Shown one piece after another: positions 1 to 7,476 of a DNA stretch of 40,039 nucleotides (position 1 is the stretch's first letter; every line of letters starts with the position of its first letter). The notes below the pieces were generated by a model. That model searched no databases. It saw only the letters and a program-made list of their open reading frames with translations, and was not told where the DNA came from. The stretch comes from Flavobacteriaceae bacterium UBA3478 (GTDB taxonomy: Bacteria; Bacteroidota; Bacteroidia; Flavobacteriales; Flavobacteriaceae). Where the stretch lies: contig DFQX01000104.1 of NCBI GenBank assembly GCA_002381155.1, positions 1 to 40,039 of the forward strand, read 5' to 3'. Made by a program: the position numbers and the translations under genes.

Positions 1-6
1 CCTAAT

Positions 7-924
7 ATGAACATTACCAAGGTTTTAGCTTTTTTATCTATCTATTTAATATGGGGTTCTACCTATTTATTAAATAAGATTGCAGTGGGTCAGTTAGAGC
101 CATTCATGTTGGCGGGTGTTCGATTTCTTTCAGCATCCTTTTTAATGTTTCTAATAGTAAAGCTCTCCCGTAAGAGTTTAAAGGTGACTTTGGTTCAATT
201 AAAGAATGCAGCCATTGCTGGTTTTCTGTTCTTAGCTATTGGAAATGGAGTGGTTGTTTGGGCTTTATCCTATGTAGATAGCGGTTTAGCGGCACTTACC
301 ATTGCTTCACAGCCCTTAATTGTATTGTTATTACTTTGGATTTTAGAAAATAAACGCATCAAATTGTTTTCTTGGGTTGGTGTTTTTGTAGGATTACTAG
401 GAATGTATTTGCTGATCAGTCAGAATCAAATTACTTCTTCTCCAGAGTCGTTGAAAGGAATATTGATGATCATAGGGTGCGTGATTACTTGGGGATATGC
501 TAGCATTTTTGTTGGTAAAGCAGAATTACCAAAAAATTATTTGGTCAATTCTGCATATCAGATGTTCTTTGGAAGTCTCTGGCTAATTTTAATGAGCATG
601 ATGAAGCAAGAATATTGGATAAGCCCTAATGAATGGGAAATCAACGTAAAATGGTCTATGTTGGGATTAATAATTTTTGGAAGTATTGTCGCGTTTACGT
701 CTTTCAATTATCTCTTAAGAACGGTGAGTCCTGAAAAGGTGGCCACTTCAACGTATATCAATCCGATTGTTGCTATGATTTTAGGATATTTGGTATTGAA
801 AGAAACCATTAGTACTCAAAGTGTGGTAGCAGCAGTGGTATTATTAACAGGCGTCTACTTTATAAATATGAGAAGAGACCCTCGAGTATATTTACGAGCG
901 CGTGCTATGAAACGATTAAAATAA
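7..924 (+). CDS. EamA/DMT-family inner-membrane permease
   Basis: A 305-residue, strongly hydrophobic protein with about ten predicted membrane helices arranged as two EamA repeats (roughly residues 5-138 and 150-287). The N-terminal stretch IYLIWGSTYLLNKIA and the later conserved Gly/Pro-rich loops are typical of the drug/metabolite transporter superfamily. Length is normal for the family. These proteins usually export metabolites or amino acids across the inner membrane, but the substrate cannot be read from sequence. ATG at position 7 is the first start visible; only six bases precede it, so the promoter is outside the window. The next gene begins 33 bp downstream on the same strand, and co-transcription is possible. 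Confidence 0.9.
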   Translation: MNITKVLAFLSIYLIWGSTYLLNKIAVGQLEPFMLAGVRFLSASFLMFLIVKLSRKSLKVTLVQLKNAAIAGFLFLAIGNGVVVWALSYVDSGLAALTIASQPLIVLLLLWILENKRIKLFSWVGVFVGLLGMYLLISQNQITSSPESLKGILMIIGCVITWGYASIFVGKAELPKNYLVNSAYQMFFGSLWLILMSMMKQEYWISPNEWEINVKWSMLGLIIFGSIVAFTSFNYLLRTVSPEKVATSTYINPIVAMILGYLVLKETISTQSVVAAVVLLTGVYFINMRRDPRVYLRARAMKRLK

Positions 925-957
925 TTGTCCCATAATTTATATTATGTAAAATAGAAT

Positions 958-1896
958 ATGAAATCAGCTATCCCATCCGTTAATTTAAGTCATTATACCA
1001 ACGGTTCTAGAAACGAACAACTCACTTTCATTGATGCTGTAGGATCAGCATTTTCTGAGATTGGCTTTGTCGCTTTAAAGGGCCACTTTTTAGATGATAC
1101 CCTCACCAAACATCTTTACGCATCCGTAAAAGATTTCTTCGCACTTCCAGAAGCTACTAAGCTTCAATACGAAATTGAAGGAATGGCCGGTCAACGTGGA
1201 TACACCTCTTTCGGAAGAGAAACCGCTAAAGGAAGTAAGATTGCTGATTTAAAGGAATTCTGGCACTTTGGTCAATATCATGACCCGAACGGTATTTACC
1301 CTCTCAATTGCACTGTTTTAGAGTTAGATTCATTTAATATTTACGGTGAAAAGGCTTTTAAAGCTCTTGAGAATACAGGTCTACATTTACTGCGTGCTAT
1401 AGCTGAGCACCTTGATTTGTCGGCTAATTATTTCGATCAATGGGTAATTGGAGGTAATTCAATACTACGCCCTATCCACTATCCGCCAGTAAAACCTGAG
1501 GATAGAAAAGCCATTAGAGCAGCTGCACATGGGGATATTAATTTGATCACTTTACTTATGGGAGCACATGGTAAAGGATTACAAGTACAACGTCTTGATG
1601 GCGTATACGTTGATGCGATCGCTGAACCGGATGAATTGATGATTAATGTTGGTGATATGCTTTCTCGTTTAACTAACAACCGTTTAAAATCAACGATTCA
1701 TCGCGTGGTTAACCCCGATGAGGATATCGTTAACGAGTCAAGATACTCTATTCCATTTTTCATGCATCCAAAGAGAGAAATGCCACTTAATTGTTTGGAA
1801 TCTTGCGTAAATGACCATTCACCTAAGCAGTTCGAAAACTGTACTGCTGGTGAGTATCTCGATGAGCGCTTAAGAGAATTGGGCTTACTAAAATAA
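958..1896 (+). CDS. Isopenicillin-N-synthase-like Fe(II) dioxygenase
   Basis: A 312-residue member of the non-haem iron dioxygenase family that contains isopenicillin N synthase and plant 2-oxoglutarate oxygenases. The facial triad is visible: H191 and D193 in AAHGDINL, and H248 in STIHRV. The RxS co-substrate motif follows (R262 and S264 in SRYSIP). The N-terminal cap domain (about residues 5-120) has the family pattern ending in FWHFGQ. The R-x-S motif suggests 2-oxoglutarate use, but IPNS itself also carries it, so the reaction is undefined. There is no beta-lactam gene context: the neighbours are a permease and a SUI1 factor 7 bp downstream. Probably a widespread housekeeping oxygenase of unknown substrate. 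Confidence 0.88.
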   Translation: MKSAIPSVNLSHYTNGSRNEQLTFIDAVGSAFSEIGFVALKGHFLDDTLTKHLYASVKDFFALPEATKLQYEIEGMAGQRGYTSFGRETAKGSKIADLKEFWHFGQYHDPNGIYPLNCTVLELDSFNIYGEKAFKALENTGLHLLRAIAEHLDLSANYFDQWVIGGNSILRPIHYPPVKPEDRKAIRAAAHGDINLITLLMGAHGKGLQVQRLDGVYVDAIAEPDELMINVGDMLSRLTNNRLKSTIHRVVNPDEDIVNESRYSIPFFMHPKREMPLNCLESCVNDHSPKQFENCTAGEYLDERLRELGLLK

Positions 1897-1903
1897 ATAT
1901 CCA

Positions 1904-2239
1904 ATGGATTTAGCGGATGCATTAAGAAATGCTTTTCCAGATCACGAACCTGAAGAAGCCCTAGGGTCGAGCGAAGAAAAATCGTTTGACTTTTATGTGC
2001 ATACTACTCCTACCCTACAATGTTGCTATGAGAAGCGTAAAGGGAAGGCAACTACAGTGATTAAATCGTACCAAGGAACTCCAGCAGACTTCAAGAAGTT
2101 AGCGAGTGCCATTAAAAAGAAGTTCAATATCGGAGGTGGTATTAAGTCTGATGATATCGTTATTCAAGGCGATTATAGAGAGGTAATCATGGTTTTTTTA
2201 AAAGAGTGTGGGTTCACGGTTAAACGTGTTGGAGGGTAA
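1904..2239 (+). CDS. SUI1/YciH-family translation factor (eIF1-like)
   Basis: A 111-residue protein whose C-terminal half (about residues 43-111) is a SUI1 domain: basic KGKATTVIKSYQG, then LASAIKKKFNIGGG and the terminal DYREVIMVFLKECGF. Bacterial SUI1 proteins such as E. coli YciH resemble eIF1 and are thought to bind the 30S subunit and influence start-codon selection. Its start lies 7 bp after the oxygenase stop, so the two are probably co-transcribed. The last 42 bp overlap the end of ung on the opposite strand. A start-site discrimination factor is worth noting in a genome with almost no Shine-Dalgarno sequences, but that link is only my inference. Confidence 0.88.
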   Translation: MDLADALRNAFPDHEPEEALGSSEEKSFDFYVHTTPTLQCCYEKRKGKATTVIKSYQGTPADFKKLASAIKKKFNIGGGIKSDDIVIQGDYREVIMVFLKECGFTVKRVGG

Positions 2240-2899
2240 ACTCCAATTGATCACTTTCTTATTTTTCTCCTTTAAATAATTGTTTGCTTTTTCGAAGTGC
2301 CTGTTACCAAACCACAATCCCCTATTAGCACTAAGTGGTGACGGATGCCCACTTTTAAGTACGAGGTGTTTTTCGTGATCTATCCGCTTTTCTAGAGCTA
2401 TCGCTGCAGATCCCCACAACATAAAAACTACATTTTCTTTTCTCTCGTTAATGTAATCGATACAATTAAGGGTAAAGCTTTGCCAACCTAATTTTGAATG
2501 GCTATTAGGTGCTCCCTTTTGAACGGTTAAGGTTCGATTTAAAAGCAAAACTCCTTGTTCAGCCCATGGCACTAAACTAGGATTAACTTGGCTCGGATGA
2601 TTTTCACTTTCAATCAATATGTTTTTAAGAGAAGCCGGAGGTCGGGTACCATTTTTCACCGAAAACGAAAGACCTTCTGCATGTCCAGGTTGCGGATAAG
2701 GGTCTTGCCCAACAATTACCACAGATAGGTTATTTAAAGAACAGAGCTCGAAAGCTCTTAAAACCAGTTCTTTTGGAGGAAAAATAGAATTTTTTTGATA
2801 GGCTAAAATCAAGTCTTTTTCAAGGGACTGAAAGTAATCCTTTACAAGTTCAGCGGTGACGAAGTTATTCCAATCGTTATTCGGTAAGTCAAACATCAT
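2198..2899 (-). CDS. ung: Uracil-DNA glycosylase (family 1)
   Basis: A 233-residue family-1 UDG that removes uracil from DNA as the first step of base-excision repair. The water-activating loop GQDPYPQPGHAEGLSFS is present (D66), as is the HPSPLSANRG leucine loop (H185). LLLNRTLTV and VVFMLWGSAA are also conserved. Two adjacent ATGs (2899 and 2896) are possible starts. A TATCTTTA box ends 1 nt before the first ATG, which favours the second if transcription begins 5-7 nt after the box. The last 13 residues lie over the SUI1 gene, and the 11 that follow the usual INWSLP ending form an extra tail. Transcribed divergently from mutS2. Confidence 0.97.
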   Translation of the reverse strand: MMFDLPNNDWNNFVTAELVKDYFQSLEKDLILAYQKNSIFPPKELVLRAFELCSLNNLSVVIVGQDPYPQPGHAEGLSFSVKNGTRPPASLKNILIESENHPSQVNPSLVPWAEQGVLLLNRTLTVQKGAPNSHSKLGWQSFTLNCIDYINERKENVVFMLWGSAAIALEKRIDHEKHLVLKSGHPSPLSANRGLWFGNRHFEKANNYLKEKNKKVINWSLPSNTFNREPTLF

Positions 2900-2900
2900 T

Positions 2901-2908
2901 TAAAGATA
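2901..2908 (-). promoter_or_regulatory. Probable -7 box of ung
   Basis: On the minus strand this reads TATCTTTA, seven of eight matches to the Bacteroidota -7 consensus TAnnTTTG. It lies directly upstream of the ung start codons. It forms an inverted repeat with the mutS2 box at 2920-2927 (AAAGATA/TATCTTT arms, 11 bp apart). No convincing -33 TTTG is visible. Confidence 0.5.
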
Positions 2909-2919
2909 AGTATTCATCC

Positions 2920-2927
2920 TATCTTTG
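2920..2927 (+). promoter_or_regulatory. Probable -7 box of mutS2
   Basis: TATCTTTG is a perfect match to the Bacteroidota consensus TAnnTTTG. It ends 8 nt before the mutS2 ATG. Since these boxes sit about 5-7 nt before the transcription start, the mRNA would have almost no 5' leader. The -33 region falls over the ung start and has no clear TTTG. Confidence 0.55.
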
Positions 2928-2935
2928 TATGAGCT

Positions 2936-5092
2936 ATGAATTCATTATTTAAAAAAGCATTACAAGACCTCGAATTTGATAAGATTTGTTATCAAGTTTC
3001 TGTAAGATGTAATACCGATAAAGGAAAAGAAGTTGCCTATTCTATTGAGATATCCAGTGATTTTCAAACCATCGAAGAGTCTCTGAATAAAACTTCTGAG
3101 TATCTCAGTTCCTTTGAAAACGATAATGTTATACCCAATCATGGCTTTGACTCAATTGATGGTGAACTCCGTTTTCTAGGCATCGAAAATACTGCTATCG
3201 AACCTACTGGATTCAAAAAGATAGCGAGTATTGTTGATCAGGTTAAAGGACATCAAAAATTCTTCAAAAAATTTAAAGAGTACTACCCCACCCTAAACAC
3301 TCAAACCGAACCTTTAGAGGATCTTTCTTTTTTGAAAAAAGAAATTGATCTTATCGTTGATCGTTTCGGTGAAATCAAAAATACCGCCTCCCCTGCCCTC
3401 GCTGATCTGCGAAGACAAATGGCAGAGGTTCGATCAAAAATCAATCAAAGTTTTGGGGCTGCACTATCCTCTGCTTTATCTAATGACTACCTAGATGAGA
3501 TTAAAGAATCTTTTATAGACTACCGACGTGTACTAGCTGTTAAAGCCACGTATCGTAAGAAAGTAAAAGGTACACTCATGGGATCTTCGAAAACAGGATC
3601 GATCGTATACATCGTACCTGAATCTACCCAACGTTATTTTAGAGAACTCGCCGATTTAGAATATGAGGAAGCAGAAGAAGTTAGACGAATCCTTATCGTT
3701 CTAACCGATACCATTAGACCTTTTAAGCCAGATCTAATAAAGTTTCAAGACTATCTAGTAGGGATCGATTTGATTGCTGCAAAAGCCAAGTTTGCACGAG
3801 ATATCAATGGAATAAAGCCGCAACTAAACACTAATCGTAGTTTAAATTTAAAGGATGCCTTTCATCCCCTTTTATATCTACAAAATAAGCAAGAAAAGAA
3901 GGAGACCTTTCCTCAAAGTATCCAACTACATCCAGAAAATAGGATCATTGTAATCTCTGGGCCAAATGCTGGAGGAAAAAGTATTACTTTAAAAACGGTC
4001 GGATTATTGCAATTAATGGTACAGGCTGGAATTCTCATTCCTGTGCACCGTACAAGTACCGTTTGCATCTTCGATCGTTTTTTAACGGATATTGGTGATA
4101 ATCAATCCATTGAAAACCATTTAAGTACATATAGTTATCGTCTGAAGAACATGAATCAATTTTTGAAAAAATGTAATGATTCAACTTTGTTTCTTATCGA
4201 TGAATTCGGTACCGGTTCTGATCCAGAATTAGGTGGAGCACTTGCTGAAACGTTTTTAGAGACCTTTTATGAGAAAGAATCTTATGGGGTGATTACAACT
4301 CACTATTCAAACTTAAAACTGTTAGCAAATGAGCTTGAATGTGCCTCTAATGCCAATATGCTGTTTGATAATCGAACCCTTGAGCCAACCTATCAATTGG
4401 TGCTTGGTGAAGCGGGTAGTTCATTCACCTTTGAAGTAGCACAAAAAAACGGAATACCCTACAGTTTAATTAACCGAGCAAAAAAGAAAATTGAAAAAGG
4501 TAAGATTCGTTTTGATGCCACTATTGCTAAGCTTCAAAAAGAACGATCGAAAATCACCAAAACCGAGGATCGTTTGAGTAAGGAGGCTCAAAAAGCTTCC
4601 CTAGAAAGTGAAAAACTAGAACGTTTGAATAGTAAACTCGAAGAAAAACTTAAATCGTATCAAAAGCTTTACGAGTACCACAGTAAAATGATTCAACTAG
4701 GTGAAAAGGTTGATGAGTTATCAGAAAAATACTTTCAGGATCAGAAAAAAAGAAATTTGGTATCCGGTTTTCTTCGATTGGTAGAAACTGAGAATAGTAA
4801 ACGTAAAAAGAAGGCTGCACCTGTCATTAAAAAAGAACGTGTCGAAAAAAAGGCGCTGACATCAGAAATCAAAGAAGCGGTCGAGACCGTTAAGATAAAA
4901 GCAGCTACTAGCAAGAAACAGCCACCAAAAAAAATCTTGCCTAAACCCGTCGATTTAAAAGTAGGAGATCGTGTAAGACTTGAAGATAGTCGATCAACAG
5001 GTACTATCGACCAAATTGAAAAAGGAATAGCCACGGTAAATTACGGCATGTTTACTACCAAAGCAGCTCTTGAGAAATTGAATAAGGTTTAA
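2936..5092 (+). CDS. mutS2: MutS2-family ATPase lacking the Smr domain
   Basis: A 718-residue MutS2-type protein. The core and clamp regions occupy about residues 1-320. The ABC-type ATPase follows, with Walker A GPNAGGKS at 342-349 and Walker B LFLIDEFGTGSDP (D422, E423). A coiled-coil arm covers about 510-610, then a Lys/Ala-rich linker of about 50 residues. It ends with a KOW-like module (VGDRVRLEDSRSTG, about 675-718). Firmicute MutS2 is about 780 residues and ends in an Smr nuclease domain; none is present here, so cleavage activity is not expected. Known MutS2 roles are suppression of recombination and rescue of collided ribosomes, and which applies here is unknown. The DCC-family gene follows 6 bp downstream. 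Confidence 0.93.
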   Translation: MNSLFKKALQDLEFDKICYQVSVRCNTDKGKEVAYSIEISSDFQTIEESLNKTSEYLSSFENDNVIPNHGFDSIDGELRFLGIENTAIEPTGFKKIASIVDQVKGHQKFFKKFKEYYPTLNTQTEPLEDLSFLKKEIDLIVDRFGEIKNTASPALADLRRQMAEVRSKINQSFGAALSSALSNDYLDEIKESFIDYRRVLAVKATYRKKVKGTLMGSSKTGSIVYIVPESTQRYFRELADLEYEEAEEVRRILIVLTDTIRPFKPDLIKFQDYLVGIDLIAAKAKFARDINGIKPQLNTNRSLNLKDAFHPLLYLQNKQEKKETFPQSIQLHPENRIIVISGPNAGGKSITLKTVGLLQLMVQAGILIPVHRTSTVCIFDRFLTDIGDNQSIENHLSTYSYRLKNMNQFLKKCNDSTLFLIDEFGTGSDPELGGALAETFLETFYEKESYGVITTHYSNLKLLANELECASNANMLFDNRTLEPTYQLVLGEAGSSFTFEVAQKNGIPYSLINRAKKKIEKGKIRFDATIAKLQKERSKITKTEDRLSKEAQKASLESEKLERLNSKLEEKLKSYQKLYEYHSKMIQLGEKVDELSEKYFQDQKKRNLVSGFLRLVETENSKRKKKAAPVIKKERVEKKALTSEIKEAVETVKIKAATSKKQPPKKILPKPVDLKVGDRVRLEDSRSTGTIDQIEKGIATVNYGMFTTKAALEKLNKV

Positions 5093-5098
5093 CCATTG

Positions 5099-5512
5099 AT
5101 GAAATTTCAAGAGAATTATCACTACGTCTTTTTTGATAGTCACTGCCCCATGTGTTCCAATTGGGCTAAGAAAATTCTTCGTTGGGATACTGAAGGTGTT
5201 TTTATTTTGATTTCAGCTCATTCAAGTGCAGCAGCTGCATGGGCGATGGAACGCGGTTTAGGTATTGAACTTTTTCAGAATTCGATTGTTTATTTAAGAC
5301 CTAGTACTTTATGGTACCAAGAAGCAAAAGCCCTAAAATTAATAGGCAAAAACCTGAAAGGTTTACCACTTATCTTAGGTATTCTTTTAAGGGTCGCTCC
5401 AGAATGGCTGATTAATCTATTTTATCGACTCATTGCATCCAATCGAAGAAAGAAAATAAAAGAATGCAATGTCACCCTTAAAGATTCTTTTGAGGGTCGA
5501 CTTATACTCTAG
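5099..5512 (+). CDS. DCC-family (DUF393) thiol-disulfide oxidoreductase-like protein
   Basis: A 137-residue DUF393 protein, shown by the N-terminal DxxCPxC signature (FFDSHCPMC, about residues 10-18) and by the pattern SIVYL... YQEAKALKLIGKNL... LGILLRVAP. The C-terminal hydrophobic segment LPLILGILLRVAPEWLINL may associate with the membrane. The two cysteines suggest a thioredoxin-like redox role, but no function is established for the family. I chose the ATG at 5099; an in-frame TTG at 5096 directly precedes it. It follows mutS2 by only 6 bp, so they probably share a transcript. Its stop is 4 bp from the stop of the convergent QEGLA gene, with no hairpin between. Confidence 0.85.
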   Translation: MKFQENYHYVFFDSHCPMCSNWAKKILRWDTEGVFILISAHSSAAAAWAMERGLGIELFQNSIVYLRPSTLWYQEAKALKLIGKNLKGLPLILGILLRVAPEWLINLFYRLIASNRRKKIKECNVTLKDSFEGRLIL

Positions 5513-5516
5513 TTTT

Positions 5517-6680
5517 CTAAATGCAAGCCTTTAGAATATGATCCACCTCAGTACCCAATCCCAAATTTTGATCGAAGCTCAACGATTGATACTTTAAAGG
5601 TTGTATTATTGGGATATCATCACCGATTTCTTGAATAAGATCAACATATGCTAAAGAGGTCTTACCCGCTAACAGCCAATCTAATGGTAAATCGTTTCCG
5701 TAGGTTAATAATTGATATAAACCACTAAGGTAGAGTCGATCTTTGGTAAAACCTCCGCCCCTATAAAGCCTAGTAACCATTTTAAAGGCGGTGTCTCTAT
5801 CTAATCCATAGGTTGTCAAGAGTAAATCAAAACTCGAAGAAAAAGAATAATCTTTAACTACTCGATCGGCAAGAATCACTCTAAGTGCCAACTCTCTAAG
5901 TCTAGTAAGGGTCAAACTACCACTATAATACTCTGAAAGTACAGCTAGACCTTCCTGAGATTCTACATTGAATGGAGTTCCAAACTCATAAATCTTAAGG
6001 GGTTGATTCTTAGCATTAAAGGTTGTGACTAAATGTACTCCGATCTCGTGATTAGCCAACGCAACCATCTCGTTCTTTGAAAACTTTTGGTTCTTCCTCA
6101 AGAAAACTGCAGGTAATCGATTGCTTACCATCGCCTTAGAGGTGATGTGAGTCACCCCTTCAACAGTCACATTAAAACCGTAATTTTTGTTGTAGTCCTT
6201 CATGTACTTCACGGCATCATTAGTACTAAAGATGAGCTGATCTGACACTTGATCAGATGAAGTTTTCTCTAGAATACGATGGGCGAATTGTAATTCGGAG
6301 TGACTCGGAGCTCCGAAGGTTTTCAAACTTGAATTTAAAAATAGTCTTCCCTGCCCTACTGTAGAAATACAATCTAATATTCCATTAAAATACCAAATGG
6401 TTTGTTCGTATAAATGCTGCGCAATGGGATGTTCAATCTTGTGAACCTTTATGCTATTCAGCTGCTTTCGAATCTTTGAAAGATTGTGCTGACATTTCGG
6501 ATACCTAAAATCGGGTTCGTAATAATAGCGACTCCTGTAGAACTTTAACCGCTCTTTCTCACTATTTATTGGATTGATATATTGCAACAGCTCTAGCTTT
6601 GACAAGAGTTGATGCAATTTTTGATCACTCTGATAAAGCCGAGGAGCAATTTGTTCTATAGCTTTAGAATCTTGTGTCAT
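5517..6680 (-). CDS. QEGLA-motif (DUF1704) putative zinc metallocarboxypeptidase
   Basis: A 387-residue protein carrying the name-giving QEGLA motif (Q242-A246, in NVESQEGLAVLSEYY) and a HExxxH metal site (H211, E212, H216 in ANHEIGVHLVTTFN). GGGFTKDRLYLSGL also matches the 'flavohemoglobin expression-modulating QEGLA motif' family. That family is related to the eukaryotic tyrosine carboxypeptidase MATCAP, where HExxxH plus a downstream Glu bind zinc. By analogy E243 would be the third ligand here. All expected ligands are present, so I expect an active peptidase acting on a C-terminal or isopeptide bond. It overlaps the amidohydrolase-like gene by 17 bp, which indicates translational coupling. 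There is no signal peptide, so it is cytoplasmic. Substrate unknown. Confidence 0.88.
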   Translation of the reverse strand: MTQDSKAIEQIAPRLYQSDQKLHQLLSKLELLQYINPINSEKERLKFYRSRYYYEPDFRYPKCQHNLSKIRKQLNSIKVHKIEHPIAQHLYEQTIWYFNGILDCISTVGQGRLFLNSSLKTFGAPSHSELQFAHRILEKTSSDQVSDQLIFSTNDAVKYMKDYNKNYGFNVTVEGVTHITSKAMVSNRLPAVFLRKNQKFSKNEMVALANHEIGVHLVTTFNAKNQPLKIYEFGTPFNVESQEGLAVLSEYYSGSLTLTRLRELALRVILADRVVKDYSFSSSFDLLLTTYGLDRDTAFKMVTRLYRGGGFTKDRLYLSGLYQLLTYGNDLPLDWLLAGKTSLAYVDLIQEIGDDIPIIQPLKYQSLSFDQNLGLGTEVDHILKACI

Positions 6681-7473
6681 GTTTTATAAAACAAGAGTTT
6701 AATCTTCTTCTAGTGTCTTCGAGCTGCTCCCAATAAAACCTCCCTGTAAGTTCATCACAGTAATACTTGCTGAATTCTGTAGCTAAAACAAGAACGTTGT
6801 TAAAGTTTTTTTGAATATGCCCTAGAAATCCACCTTTACCATAAAAAGTATTATTCTCAGCAACCCAAAAAGTAGGAAAACTGCATTCCAAAGCTAAAAG
6901 ATAGTTGTCGATTTGTTTCTTCCACTTAGTACGATCTAACATTGATGTACCCACGTTTAATTCGGGCACTTTTCTATCCCATCTCTTGTAATTATAGCTA
7001 TGAATATCGTAAACCATAATTGGTGTTTCATGTAGACTTGATAGTTTCCCTATCAAGGCATCCACCATTCTATAAAAACGTTGATATTTTTCTCTACTGA
7101 GATCGATTTGTTCAGCGGTTAGTGGAATCTTCCAAACCTGTTTACCCCATGCTGTTTCATAGATAGCATCTTCAAATACTCTGTTCAAATCATATTCGAA
7201 ACGACTATCTAGACCTTTAATCACTATTGGTTGATCCTTAATGAATAAGGCAGTAAAAGGATCTTCTTCATAAAGCCTCTCTTCATCGGCAAGCAAGCAA
7301 TTATCCTTTAGATCTGGTCGTAGTTGATGACCGTCATGTATTGCCGCGGCTATTCGATCGGTATAGCTTTCAACCTTGATATAAAAACCATACTGATCAT
7401 CAACAGCCTTAAAAAAACTTTGTTTCTCTATGGAATCAATGATTTCTTCGATCGTCAGCCGTTCAAGTACCAT
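6664..7473 (-). CDS. N-formylglutamate amidohydrolase-like hydrolase
   Basis: A 269-residue member of the N-formylglutamate deformylase (HutG-type) fold. Characteristic pieces are AAIHDGHQLRPDL (H46, D47, H49), YEEDPFT (E69-D71), the catalytic-site strand YDIHSYN (H158) and NVGT at about 173. Classical members remove formyl groups from N-formylglutamate in histidine degradation. No hut genes are nearby. Instead it lies 3 bp after a GshB-like ligase and overlaps a metallopeptidase, which suggests that it hydrolyses an amide in a glutamyl peptide or modified protein. Start ATG at 7473. Cytoplasmic. The fold is fairly secure; the substrate is inferred only from its neighbours. Confidence 0.85.
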   Translation of the reverse strand: MVLERLTIEEIIDSIEKQSFFKAVDDQYGFYIKVESYTDRIAAAIHDGHQLRPDLKDNCLLADEERLYEEDPFTALFIKDQPIVIKGLDSRFEYDLNRVFEDAIYETAWGKQVWKIPLTAEQIDLSREKYQRFYRMVDALIGKLSSLHETPIMVYDIHSYNYKRWDRKVPELNVGTSMLDRTKWKKQIDNYLLALECSFPTFWVAENNTFYGKGGFLGHIQKNFNNVLVLATEFSKYYCDELTGRFYWEQLEDTRRRLNSCFIKHDTRF

Positions 7474-7476
7474 TGC

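Noticed and set aside
958..1896. Beta-lactam biosynthesis from the IPNS-like oxygenase
   Set aside because: No peptide synthetase or other pathway gene nearby; the family is broad and mostly unrelated to antibiotics.
1479..1922. Minus-strand open frames inside the oxygenase gene
   Set aside because: They are antisense shadows of a well-conserved gene with no recognisable motif or promoter.
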